A DNA stretch of 8,740 nt, taken from contig JAJYJL010000250.1 in assembly GCA_021789565.1 (NCBI GenBank), positions 1 to 8,740 on the forward strand, given 5' to 3'. Source of the stretch: Acidobacteriota bacterium. Lineage in GTDB: Bacteria > Acidobacteriota > Terriglobia > UBA7540. The position numbers were made by a program, and so were the translations under genes. Below, in pieces: positions 1 through 5,817 of this stretch (within the stretch, counting starts at the first letter, position 1; the number at the start of each line of letters is the position of its first letter). The notes below the pieces were generated by a model. It had not been told where the DNA came from, did no database searches, and saw nothing but the letters and a program-made list of their open reading frames with translations.

Positions 1-168
1 CGGCTCAAATTCAATCTCCGTCAGGCACCAGGCGCGCGATTCCTCCGGCACGGCGGCGCGCACGGCCTCACGACACTCCTGGTGCAGAAAACGGTCAGGG
101 CCGCGATGGAAATACGCCGGCGACAAACCGCCCTTGCCAAGCCCCGCAATGAATTCTTCAGGTCCCAT
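1..168 (-). CDS. holA: DNA polymerase III subunit delta-like protein, N-terminal fragment
   Basis: The reading frame is open from an ATG at 168 to the left edge, giving 56 residues of a truncated protein. It starts MGPEEFIAGLGKGG and continues with PAYFHRGPDRFLHQECREAV. This matches the N-terminus of the clamp-loader delta subunit, where a short helix leads into a 'PxYLxxGpdxfLxxEcxxai' strand-loop-helix at the start of its AAA+-like fold. In that family the protein opens the beta sliding clamp so it can be loaded on DNA in the cytoplasm. A weak purine-rich ribosome site (GGGAAAGAG) precedes the ATG. The gene lies downstream of the ECF/DUF4252 operon on the same strand, but a strong hairpin and a candidate promoter separate them, so it is probably transcribed on its own. 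The assignment rests on a short, divergent segment; another protein with a similar N-terminus cannot be excluded. Confidence 0.55.
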   Translation of the reverse strand, partial: MGPEEFIAGLGKGGLSPAYFHRGPDRFLHQECREAVRAAVPEESRAWCLTEIEFEP

Positions 169-213
169 GACTCTTTCCCGGACAGTACAGAAAATTCATT
201 CTGCCTTGGGATC

Positions 214-243
214 AGTTTACTTGGTATTGGGAGGGAATGTCAC
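214..243 (-). promoter_or_regulatory. Candidate sigma70-type promoter for the holA-like gene
   Basis: On the minus strand GTGACA (238-243; 5 of 6 matches to TTGACA) is followed after 18 bases by TAAACT (214-219; 4 of 6 to TATAAT). This would start transcription near 207, about 40 bases before the ATG at 168. It lies downstream of the hairpin at 264-302, as expected if the two genes are transcribed separately. It is inferred from motif matching only. Confidence 0.35.
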
Positions 244-263
244 CGGGAAGATGAGAAGAGAAG

Positions 264-302
264 CGCGGAGTTTCATCCCGATTGACGGGATGAAGCTCCG
301 CG
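264..302 (-). terminator. Long hairpin after the DUF4252 gene, probable terminator
   Basis: Arms 264-280 and 286-302 pair over 17 bases with one G-T wobble, around the 5-base loop 281-285. The core is CATCCCG/CGGGATG. It begins 55 bases past the stop of the minus-strand DUF4252 gene. On that strand the stem is followed by CTTCTCTTCTC, which is pyrimidine-rich but not a clean T run. Termination is therefore likely but not textbook; a REP-like element or RNA-stability hairpin is the alternative. Confidence 0.55.
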
Positions 303-356
303 GTTTGTGCGATGGGGCGCGGAATGGTTGCCTTGTATACGCGCCGGGTTTTCCTG

Positions 357-1025
357 TTAGTTGGTACCGGCCTGGTCTTTCGGAGTTGTCGCCTGCCGGT
401 GCTGGAGCTGCGGCTTTGAGTTTCCTGCATTTCCCGCCAGAGCGCCAAGCTGGCCCAGAGCTCCCAAGCTTCCCAGGCTGCCAAGCTGGCTGAAGTCAAT
501 GGGGCCTACGATGTTCACCACGGTCAGTTCTTTGGGCTCAGCCGCCACCACCGCCATGCCAACAATTTCTCCGCCCTCTTCCATGACGTAGATGCCCGTG
601 GTTTCGCCCGACTTCTTTTCCTCCACGTGCACCATGGGTTTCCAGCCGCCCGATTGCAACTGGTGCATGACACTGTCGAGGTCGGCCTTGGTGTATTCGC
701 CCGGGTTGGCAAACTCGAAGTTTCTGACGTAAATCCCTTTCAGCCGCTCCACCAGACCGGCCGCCATCTCTTTCTTCTGTGAATTTGATTTGCTTGCTTT
801 CTGTTGCATGGCCTGCGCCGCAAGTTTCAGCATCGGGCCTTCCAGGGTGACGTTGGCGGTTTGCGAAGCCTTGGCCGCCAGTTTATCGAGCTGGCCCAGC
901 CGCAGCCTGGCGTTCTGCGCCCAGCCTGCCGAGCTGCCGACTGCAACGAGGCACGCCAGCAGCAGAGCCGGGAACAGTGCGTGCGCGAAGTTTTGCTTCC
1001 CGGTAAAACGTATCAGTGTTTTCAT
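357..1025 (-). CDS. Exported DUF4252-domain protein
   Basis: The 222-residue protein begins with a signal peptide: MKTLIRF, a hydrophobic stretch at about 15-30, and a likely cleavage after SSAGWA near residue 36. Residues 40-175 resemble the DUF4252 family: helices with LxxLAxKA, then KGIYVRNFEF (96-105), YTKADLDSVMHQL (111-123), a strand with W128, GIYVMEEGGEIVGMAVVAAEP (144-164) and ELTVVNIVGPIDF. The family's function is unknown; it is often found with ECF sigma factors. The tail at 180-196 is an unusual run of LGxLG-type repeats followed by a Q/T/P-rich end. The ribosome site GGAG lies 6 bases before the ATG. The ATG is only 3 bases after the stop of the preceding anti-sigma-like gene, so this is the third gene of the ECF operon. 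A role as effector or sensor of that envelope response is inference. Confidence 0.85.
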   Translation of the reverse strand: MKTLIRFTGKQNFAHALFPALLLACLVAVGSSAGWAQNARLRLGQLDKLAAKASQTANVTLEGPMLKLAAQAMQQKASKSNSQKKEMAAGLVERLKGIYVRNFEFANPGEYTKADLDSVMHQLQSGGWKPMVHVEEKKSGETTGIYVMEEGGEIVGMAVVAAEPKELTVVNIVGPIDFSQLGSLGSLGALGQLGALAGNAGNSKPQLQHRQATTPKDQAGTN

Positions 1026-1028
1026 GCG

Positions 1029-1406
1029 TTACTCCATTTCTGAATTTGGATTCTTCGGAACATCCAGCGCCCGCAGCGTGACCCGCTGAGCGCGCCGCAG
1101 TGCAGTGCCGATTTCTTCATTGGTGATGCGCAGAGCGTAGATGGCCTGCTGGCTTGCCTGCTCGGCCTGCCGGCGGACGCGTTGCTCGTGCTGGTATCGA
1201 ACGATACTCGCGACTGCCACAATGCAAACCACCGCTGCCACCGCCGCCCAGCGCAACACCGGCCAGCGGAAGAATGTGGACAATCGCCGCGCGAGCGTGG
1301 GGTGCGGGGGCGCCGTGTCGAGGCGCGCCATTACGCGTCCCGCAAAGCCCTCCGGCGGGTCCTTGCGCCGCAGCAGGTTCCTGAGGTCACGATCCAGCGG
1401 GTTCAT
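1029..1406 (-). CDS. Small one-TM protein in the anti-sigma factor position
   Basis: The 125-residue protein has a basic and acidic cytoplasmic N-terminus containing LRNLLRRKDPPEGFAGRVMARL, a segment typical of short ECF-linked anti-sigma proteins. One membrane segment follows at about 51-69 (LRWAAVAAVVCIVAVASIV), then a charged, helical C-terminal region at 70-115 that would lie outside the inner membrane. The zinc motif HxxxCxxC is absent; the only cysteine is inside the membrane segment. It is therefore not a ZAS-type anti-sigma factor. Its ATG overlaps the sigma factor's TGA (ATGA, 1403-1406), so the two are translationally coupled, and it has its own GGGAGGAG ribosome site 7 bases upstream. 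The role as the membrane regulator that holds the sigma factor is inferred from gene order, size and topology. Confidence 0.75.
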   Translation of the reverse strand: MNPLDRDLRNLLRRKDPPEGFAGRVMARLDTAPPHPTLARRLSTFFRWPVLRWAAVAAVVCIVAVASIVRYQHEQRVRRQAEQASQQAIYALRITNEEIGTALRRAQRVTLRALDVPKNPNSEME

Positions 1407-1969
1407 ACTTTTACTCCTCCCAGCGAGCGGGCCAGCTTGGTGCGCAGCAGTTCCAGCGCGCGGTCGATGGAACTCTTCACCGTGTTGATGGGAATCTCCA
1501 TCACCTCGGCAATCTCGCGGAGTTCCATGTCTTCCTGGTAGCGCAGAATGATCGCCATGCGCGGCTTGTCAGGAAGCGTTGCCACCAGCTTCCACAACTT
1601 TTCTTCCAGCAGCGGATCGCGCGCCTGCGCCGCCACCGCCGGTTCCGGAACGTCCTCCAGGCTTACGGTGCCGTTCCCGTGCCCACGCCGCACACGGTCA
1701 ATCGAACGGTGGCAGGTCACCTTGCGCAGCCAGAAGCGCAGGTGCGCGGCCGACTGGATGCTGCCGAGGTTGCGGTAAAGCTCCAGGAAGACGTCCTGCG
1801 CCAGATCTTCGGCCATCGACGGGCTCCTGAGAAAGTGCAGCGCCAGGCTGTAGACCATTGCCTGATGTTCCCGCACAATCCCGGCAAACGCCGAACGGTC
1901 GCCGGCGGCGCACCGCTCGAGGGCATCCGCAACGGTCTGTTCCACGGCCTCGCTCAACCACCCTCCCAT
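1403..1969 (-). CDS. ECF-family RNA polymerase sigma factor
   Basis: The 188-residue size and two-domain layout are typical of extracytoplasmic-function sigma factors. Sigma region 2 spans about 28-95, with the core-binding part AEDLAQDVFLELYRNL (53-68) and the -10 recognition part FWLRKVTCHRSIDRVRR (79-95). A linker follows at 96-120. Region 4 spans about 122-181, with LPDKPRMAIILRYQEDM, then the helix-turn-helix LREIAEVMEIPINTVKSSIDRA (150-171) that reads the -35 element. No extra C-terminal domain is present. The ATG at 1969 is fixed by an immediately preceding in-frame TAG and by GAGAG 5 bases upstream. It is the first gene of a three-gene operon. Such factors redirect RNA polymerase to envelope or stress genes when the partner membrane protein releases them; the signal here is unknown. 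Confidence 0.93.
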   Translation of the reverse strand: MGGWLSEAVEQTVADALERCAAGDRSAFAGIVREHQAMVYSLALHFLRSPSMAEDLAQDVFLELYRNLGSIQSAAHLRFWLRKVTCHRSIDRVRRGHGNGTVSLEDVPEPAVAAQARDPLLEEKLWKLVATLPDKPRMAIILRYQEDMELREIAEVMEIPINTVKSSIDRALELLRTKLARSLGGVKV

Positions 1970-1978
1970 CTACTCTCT

Positions 1979-2008
1979 AATACGCAAACGGGGGTGGAAA
2001 TGGGTGCA
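1979..2008 (-). promoter_or_regulatory. Candidate ECF-type autoregulatory promoter
   Basis: On the minus strand TGCACC (2003-2008) is followed after 18 bases by CGTATT (1979-1984), which lies just before the ribosome site of the sigma gene. C-containing -35 and CGT-starting -10 elements are common for ECF sigma factors, which often activate their own operon. The spacing to the ATG would leave a very short leader. This is a motif-level suggestion without comparative support. Confidence 0.25.
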
Positions 2009-2137
2009 TTTTTTTTGTTGAGGGTAAGGATTTTTTGCCGCCGCGCCGGCCTTTTACGCCTCGCGGCTTTTCGTAGGGAAGGCTCCCCCTCCCGTTTAGC
2101 GTCGTGTTAATCCCGTCATCGGTAGGTTCGGCGTCCG

Positions 2138-2164
2138 CATACATCGCAAGAGCTGCGACGTATG
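2138..2164. repeat. Inverted repeat with 11-base arms
   Basis: Arms 2138-2148 (CATACATCGCA) and 2154-2164 (TGCGACGTATG) are complementary except at one position, around the loop AGAGC. The element is in gene-free DNA and has no T run, so it is not an obvious terminator. It is the first of several palindromes in this gap and may be a REP-type unit. Confidence 0.6.
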
Positions 2165-2206
2165 ATGCGCCACCTGCACTACGCCCGGGTGGGCTTTTCG
2201 CGAAAG

Positions 2207-2226
2207 GGCACGGATTTACCCGTGCC
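2207..2226. repeat. Inverted repeat with 7-base perfect arms
   Basis: GGCACGG (2207-2213) and CCGTGCC (2220-2226) enclose a six-base loop. It directly follows the perfect 10-base palindrome TTTCGCGAAA (2196-2205). Neither has a T run or lies at a gene end. Confidence 0.55.
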
Positions 2227-2253
2227 GCACCGTGACGCCCCAAAATTCCCAAG

Positions 2254-2305
2254 CCCTCGCCCTTGGGGATGAGGGTGGTCCCGCAAGGCGGGAGCCGGGT
2301 GAGGG
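2254..2305. repeat. Composite palindromic element
   Basis: The element has CCCTC at 2254-2258 and GAGGG at both 2271-2275 and 2301-2305, so alternative pairings are possible. Its right half contains the hairpin TCCCGC-AAG-GCGGGA (2279-2293). It recalls the CCCTCACCC-type intergenic repeats seen in many proteobacterial and acidobacterial genomes, but family membership was not tested. Confidence 0.5.
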
Positions 2306-2353
2306 GTCTTTTGAGAATTGAATGATTGAACAATTTGGCACGGGGGAATGAAG

Positions 2354-2413
2354 GTAGCGGCGAGTTCACCTCGCCACGTTTTGACCGGGATGCCGGGATA
2401 AACCCGCCGCTAC
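2354..2413. repeat. REP-like element of two hairpins with inverted ends
   Basis: The 60-base unit begins GTAGCGGCG and ends CGCCGCTAC, a perfect 9-base terminal inverted repeat. Over the outer 20 bases the two arms match at 16 positions, and all four differences are transitions. Each half also folds on itself: GGCGAG-TTCAC-CTCGCC on the left and CGGG-ATAAA-CCCG on the right. The centre contains CCGGGAT twice. This structure resembles repetitive extragenic palindromes. Only one copy is in the window, so its repetitive nature is inferred. Confidence 0.6.
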
Positions 2414-2652
2414 AGGAAACGTCCCTCGCCCGCCTCCGCGGCGGCCACGGAGGCAGCAGAACCTCCTATAGTAGCCTATAGATGGTTTAAAAGGCCCCCA
2501 AATGGGACGCAGACTATTTTCATTAAATTTTGTAACTTATTAAAAATAAAATAGTTATTGTTCTTGTCGTGAAAACATTTTCTATTTTCAAAAACATGTC
2601 CAATTTTGAAACAGCGGGTAGAAATTACACTAATTCACCAAATTCGAAAATT
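2414..2652. other. Gene-free stretch with AT-rich island
   Basis: No plausible gene lies here. CCTATAG occurs twice 3 bases apart (2465-2471 and 2475-2481). From about 2510 to 2650 the DNA becomes strikingly AT-rich (about a quarter G+C over 2521-2640 by hand count), against clearly GC-rich surroundings. Within it ACTATTTT (2513-2520) and AAAATAGT (2548-2555) form an inverted repeat. It is downstream of the minus-strand PEBP gene and could act in transcript ending, but no GC stem with a T run is present. Confidence 0.5.
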
Positions 2653-3303
2653 TCAGCGCTTGAACCGGCCCATCAATTGCGCCTCGCCCAGGATGTGCCC
2701 TTTCAGCGCTGCCAGCACGCCGGCCTTAGCCGCGCCTGCCTTGAGGTCGAGCACGGAATCGAGCGCATAGAGCCTGAAGAAGTAACGGTGCGCCCTGCCC
2801 GGAGGGGGGCACGGACCTCCGTAGCCTACGCTGCCAAAGCTGTTCATTCCCTGGAGGCCGCCGTTGGGAAGTTCGCCCTGCTTCGGAGTGTTCTCGTACA
2901 TCGCCCTTGCCTGTGCGGGAAGGTTGTAGACCAACCAGTGGGTCCATGTGCCGGCTGGCGCGTCGGGGTCTTCGACAATCAGCGCAAAGCTGCGCGCGCC
3001 GGATGGAGGGTCTGTCCAGGCCAGGGGAGGCGAGATGTTCTCGCCCAGGCAGGTGTAGCGGGTTGGGATTGTGGCTCCTTCTTTGAAGGCGCTGCTCTCG
3101 ATGCGAAAGCTCGACTCCGCGGCAGGTTCATTTCTTCGCCCGGAACCCGAAGCCGGCTTGCCACGCGACAACACCGGCATCAGCAGAACGGGCGACAGCA
3201 GGATGCAGCACACGCCAAGCAGGGGTCTCCAGGAGCAACAACCCTGGCGGGAAACTTTGCGTAAAGCCAAAGCGGCTCGGCATTGATAGGACGGACGCAT
3301 CAT
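2653..3303 (-). CDS. Exported YbhB/YbcL-family (PEBP, Raf kinase inhibitor-like) protein
   Basis: The 216-residue protein has a long basic N-terminus, a hydrophobic segment at about 26-46 and a low-complexity linker, then a complete PEBP fold from about residue 65. Family signatures are TCLGENISPPLAW (84-96), the ligand-site strand EDPDAPAGTWTHWLVYNLP (111-129) with D112, D114 and H122, and GYGGPCPPPGRAHRYFF (160-176) carrying the GPCPP and HRY motifs. PEBP proteins bind anionic groups such as phosphate; the role of bacterial members is poorly known. The N-terminal segment suggests export or membrane anchoring. No clean lipobox is seen, although two cysteines sit in the hydrophobic stretch. 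An AAAGGAG ribosome site lies 6 bases before the first of two adjacent ATGs (3303 and 3300). It is transcribed alone. Confidence 0.88.
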   Translation of the reverse strand: MMRPSYQCRAALALRKVSRQGCCSWRPLLGVCCILLSPVLLMPVLSRGKPASGSGRRNEPAAESSFRIESSAFKEGATIPTRYTCLGENISPPLAWTDPPSGARSFALIVEDPDAPAGTWTHWLVYNLPAQARAMYENTPKQGELPNGGLQGMNSFGSVGYGGPCPPPGRAHRYFFRLYALDSVLDLKAGAAKAGVLAALKGHILGEAQLMGRFKR

Positions 3304-3352
3304 CTATTTCTCCTTTCACTCCGGGCGTTCCCCAAAGGAGGCTCTTTCAAAA

Positions 3353-3361
3353 CGTATACCA
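3353..3361 (-). promoter_or_regulatory. Candidate extended -10 element for the PEBP gene
   Basis: On the minus strand TGGTATACG (3353-3361) fits a TGn-extended -10 with 4 of 6 matches to TATAAT, about 50 bases before the ATG at 3303. No good -35 is found 17 bases upstream. Support is weak. Confidence 0.22.
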
Positions 3362-3532
3362 CATAAAGTTTTTGGTGGCATCCCTGAGGGCGCGAGGGCT
3401 CCTCAAGTTCCGCCGCTGATATGACGAATAGAGGGTTAGGAATTACTGGCGGGCATTCGCGGCAGGGTCGTGGCGAGGGTCTGCCGCGGCCGATTGCGCA
3501 GCAGGGAGAACAGCGAGAAGCCCACACCGCAC

Positions 3533-3862
3533 ATGGCGCGATTACGCAACAAACTGTCGGCCCTTATCCTCTGGTGTGCGTTTCTGGTGCTTTACCTGGG
3601 GGGAGGAGTCATGCTGGTCATCGGGCTGATTCTTGCCTCACAGGCGTGGTGGGCGGACATTCATCAGCAAGCCAGCCTCTGGGTTATCAGTGCGAAAACC
3701 GGGGAGGTCATGGTCATGGCAGTTGGGCTGCTTCTGATCCTGATCATACCAGTATTCCAATACAAGTCTGTCGGCCGGAGTGGTGCATTGAGGACGGGCC
3801 GAAGGTCAGAACCCGATTGCAGGGTTGCCGCGGACAAAGGCAGTCCCTTGGCGACTCTTTAG
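3533..3862 (+). CDS. Possible small two-TM membrane protein
   Basis: The 109-residue frame starts MARLRNKL and carries two convincing membrane segments: about 8-36 (contains WCAFLVLYLGGGVMLVIGLIL) and about 59-76 (VMVMAVGLLLILIIPVF). The loop between them contains WW and QQ. The basic 33-residue tail looks less gene-like. The concentrated hydrophobicity in one frame is the main support. The ribosome site is poor: GAGAAG lies 12 bases before this ATG. An earlier in-frame ATG at 3470 would add 21 basic residues without a better site. It overlaps no other convincing gene and lies divergent from the PEBP gene and convergent with the OmpA-type gene. I recognise no family. Confidence 0.42.
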   Translation: MARLRNKLSALILWCAFLVLYLGGGVMLVIGLILASQAWWADIHQQASLWVISAKTGEVMVMAVGLLLILIIPVFQYKSVGRSGALRTGRRSEPDCRVAADKGSPLATL

Positions 3863-3913
3863 ACACTGCAAGTTTCAGACTGCGTCGGGCCAGATGGAAA
3901 CGCCCAGCCTCCC

Positions 3914-3959
3914 GTAAAAAACAAAGTGCCCTGCCGGTCACCAAAGACCGGCAGGGCAC
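3914..3959 (-). terminator. Rho-independent terminator of the OmpA-type gene
   Basis: A perfect 14-base stem, 3926-3939 paired with 3946-3959, encloses the loop 3940-3945. On the minus strand it is followed by TTTGTTTTTTACGGG (3911-3925). It begins 27 bases past the stop at 3987, as expected for the end of this transcript. The plus-strand side lacks a T run, so it is one-directional. Confidence 0.93.
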
Positions 3960-3986
3960 GGATGATTCGTCAACGCTTAGCTTCCG

Positions 3987-5717
3987 CTACTCAGCACTCT
4001 TAACCTTGCTGAGCGAAGGCATCGGCCTCATGTGAAGGATCGTCACATCAGGTGCGTTGTAAGGATAGATCGGCGTGGACCGCAGATTATCCGGCATCAG
4101 GACCGTATCGACGCGCCGGTTGTGCGCCAGCACTTCATCAATCCAGTGACGGATGTGGGCCGGCTTGTTGGGATTCTCGCCCTCAAGCTGTTTCACCTCG
4201 CTCAGGCTGAGGTTCTGCGTCTTACCGAAGGCCTTGGTTTCGATCAGGTCCGCAGGAACGCCCTGGCTGACGAGGTAGTTCTTGACGATGTCTGCGCGCC
4301 ATTCAGAAAGCTCCTGGTTGTAGCGCTTTGAGCCACGCCGGTCGGCATGAGCTTCCAGCACCAGTTTGGAATCAGGCGCAATCTTGTGATGGTCGATGAA
4401 GGTCTGGGCCAGCTTGTCGAGAGCCTGCTTCTGGCTGCGCAGCAGGCCGTCGTCCTTGTGGTGCCTGTTGGGCCAGTTGGTCGGGAAGAAGATGCTGGTC
4501 AGTTCAACCTTCACATGAGCACGCTCAATGAGGCCGACGATGTGCAGCGTGGCCGTCTCTGTTTGAGATCCGCCGCACTCATTGGTGGCGTGCAGAGTGT
4601 AAGTGTCCGTTTCATCCACAGGCCCGTAACCGGTCTGCTTGGGTGTCGGGGTAAGCGTCTTGCTTCCGCTGGCATCCACATTCCCCAGAGGATCAATCGA
4701 AACCGATTGGGCATTGGTAGTGGACCACGAAAGGGTCGCCGATCCCTGCTCGACCACCTTATCCCCCACCTTGTGATAGCGAACTTCGGCGGGGCTGATG
4801 GTGAGCGATGCCTGGATCGCCGAATCAACGTCAACGGTGGAACTCTTTTTGACGATGCCACCCGGGCCGGCGGCAGTAAAGTCATAAGTTGTAGTCTGCT
4901 TCGGCGTAACCGTCTGGTTTCCGCTGGCGCCAACCTTGCCGATCCCGCTGATGGTGTTCTCAACGGCATCGGTTGAGGACCAACTGAGCTGGCTGGACTG
5001 GCCGCACTTGATGCTGGTGGGATTGGCAGAGAAATCGCCCTGGGTCGGGGCGACGGCAACCCGGGTCGTGGACATACCTGCCTTGAAGCGGGGCAATGGC
5101 GAGGTCAGCTTCTCAAGTCTCTTCCACGGCTTGGTCTTCTGCGCGCCATTGTGGTTAACCTTTATGATGACGCGTTCGTTCGCCTTCACCGTCACGGGGC
5201 CGGACCAGATTTCATTCCCCCACCATGTCACCGTCACCTGGTAGGTTCCCGGATGGACCAGCAGTTCCTGCTGCCAGATAAAACTATTGTCGAACTCATC
5301 CACATGCCCCACAAAAAAGTCAGGGCTTTTCCCGTCCAGGAGGACTGCGGCATGCGGGGGGCCTTTAATTTGGATTCGACCCCACGGGCCGGACACCGGT
5401 CCGCCCTCAGGCTTTAGCGTAACGTCCAGCTTTGTAACCTTGCCCGCCTCGAGAGTCACTTTTCGAGATTCAGGGGCATATCCGTAATTGCGTACCGTAA
5501 CTGTGTGCTCACCGGGATCAACCCAGATGGTGCAGAACAGTCCGGCGCAACTCCCTTGTTTCAGAGCAGCACCGTCAACAAAGACGTAAGCCTGCTTCGG
5601 ACTAACGTGAATCTTCAGCTTTGCCTGGCCTGCCTTCGGAAAGGCAGGGGCAACAACGGCGAACAAAACCGCAAGCAAGATTCCCGTCGCCACAAAAAAT
5701 TTGCGTCGCGGATCCAT
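3987..5717 (-). CDS. PEGA / Ig-like / OmpA-domain cell-envelope protein
   Basis: The 576-residue protein begins MDPRRKFF followed by a hydrophobic signal or anchor segment (8-27). A PEGA-type beta domain is at about 32-103 (VFVDG, DPGEHTVTV) and a second PEGA-like domain at 112-188 (VLLDG, HPGTYQVTV). Two Ig-like domains follow at about 226-297 and 303-394, each with an LSWS core and a TxTY strand. An OmpA C-terminal domain spans about 400-541: AHADRRG (456-462), then NQELSEWRADIV (467-478) and HNRRVDTVL. D459 and R474 match the residues that bind the diaminopimelate of peptidoglycan in OmpA. A 36-residue tail follows. It probably tethers the envelope to the wall. The ATG at 5717 has GGAGG 8 bases upstream; an ATG at 5786 would add 23 non-signal-like residues in front of the signal and has no better site. 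No beta-barrel domain is seen. The ligand of the Ig and PEGA parts is unknown. Confidence 0.87.
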   Translation of the reverse strand: MDPRRKFFVATGILLAVLFAVVAPAFPKAGQAKLKIHVSPKQAYVFVDGAALKQGSCAGLFCTIWVDPGEHTVTVRNYGYAPESRKVTLEAGKVTKLDVTLKPEGGPVSGPWGRIQIKGPPHAAVLLDGKSPDFFVGHVDEFDNSFIWQQELLVHPGTYQVTVTWWGNEIWSGPVTVKANERVIIKVNHNGAQKTKPWKRLEKLTSPLPRFKAGMSTTRVAVAPTQGDFSANPTSIKCGQSSQLSWSSTDAVENTISGIGKVGASGNQTVTPKQTTTYDFTAAGPGGIVKKSSTVDVDSAIQASLTISPAEVRYHKVGDKVVEQGSATLSWSTTNAQSVSIDPLGNVDASGSKTLTPTPKQTGYGPVDETDTYTLHATNECGGSQTETATLHIVGLIERAHVKVELTSIFFPTNWPNRHHKDDGLLRSQKQALDKLAQTFIDHHKIAPDSKLVLEAHADRRGSKRYNQELSEWRADIVKNYLVSQGVPADLIETKAFGKTQNLSLSEVKQLEGENPNKPAHIRHWIDEVLAHNRRVDTVLMPDNLRSTPIYPYNAPDVTILHMRPMPSLSKVKSAE

Positions 5718-5803
5718 CAGGTCAACCTCCGTCGCACATGAAATATCCTCGGCAATTCGCGTTCTTTGCACAGAGGAGAGAGCCAAACTGCAGGGTCTCT
5801 AAC

Positions 5804-5817
5804 TGAACTGCAGTTCA
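5804..5817. promoter_or_regulatory. Perfect 14-bp palindrome at the OmpA-gene start point, candidate operator
   Basis: TGAACTGCAGTTCA reads the same on both strands. It directly abuts the predicted -10 (5818-5823) and covers the expected transcription start near 5811, a classical repressor position. A half-related AACTGCAG recurs at 5786-5793. No regulator gene lies nearby, so the binding protein is unknown. Confidence 0.55.

Noticed and set aside
2196..2205. TTTCGCGAAA palindrome as an operator
   Set aside because: It lies far from any gene start, amid other palindromic repeats, so a regulatory role is unsupported.
1977..2369. Minus-strand frame of 130 codons between the ECF operon and the PEBP gene
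   Set aside because: It is built from the palindromic repeats, has no protein signature and no good ribosome site.
2510..2560. AT-rich island as a replication origin
   Set aside because: No DnaA-box cluster, iterons or replication initiator gene are seen nearby.
2569..3264. Plus-strand frame of 231 codons opposite the PEBP gene
   Set aside because: It lies antisense to a protein with clear PEBP motifs, has no family signature, and its composition is that of a mirrored frame.
3421..4035. Plus-strand frame of 204 codons
   Set aside because: It overlaps the hydrophobic two-TM frame, runs through the terminator at 3914-3959 and into the end of the OmpA-type gene, and reads as low-information Gly/Arg/Ser sequence.
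4347..4976. Plus-strand frame of 209 codons inside the OmpA-type gene
   Set aside because: It is antisense to the Ig-like and OmpA domains, which are strongly supported; no motif is seen.
5718..5786. Upstream ATG at 5786 as the start of the OmpA-type protein
   Set aside because: It would put 23 non-hydrophobic residues before the signal segment, and the strong GGAGG site fits the ATG at 5717.
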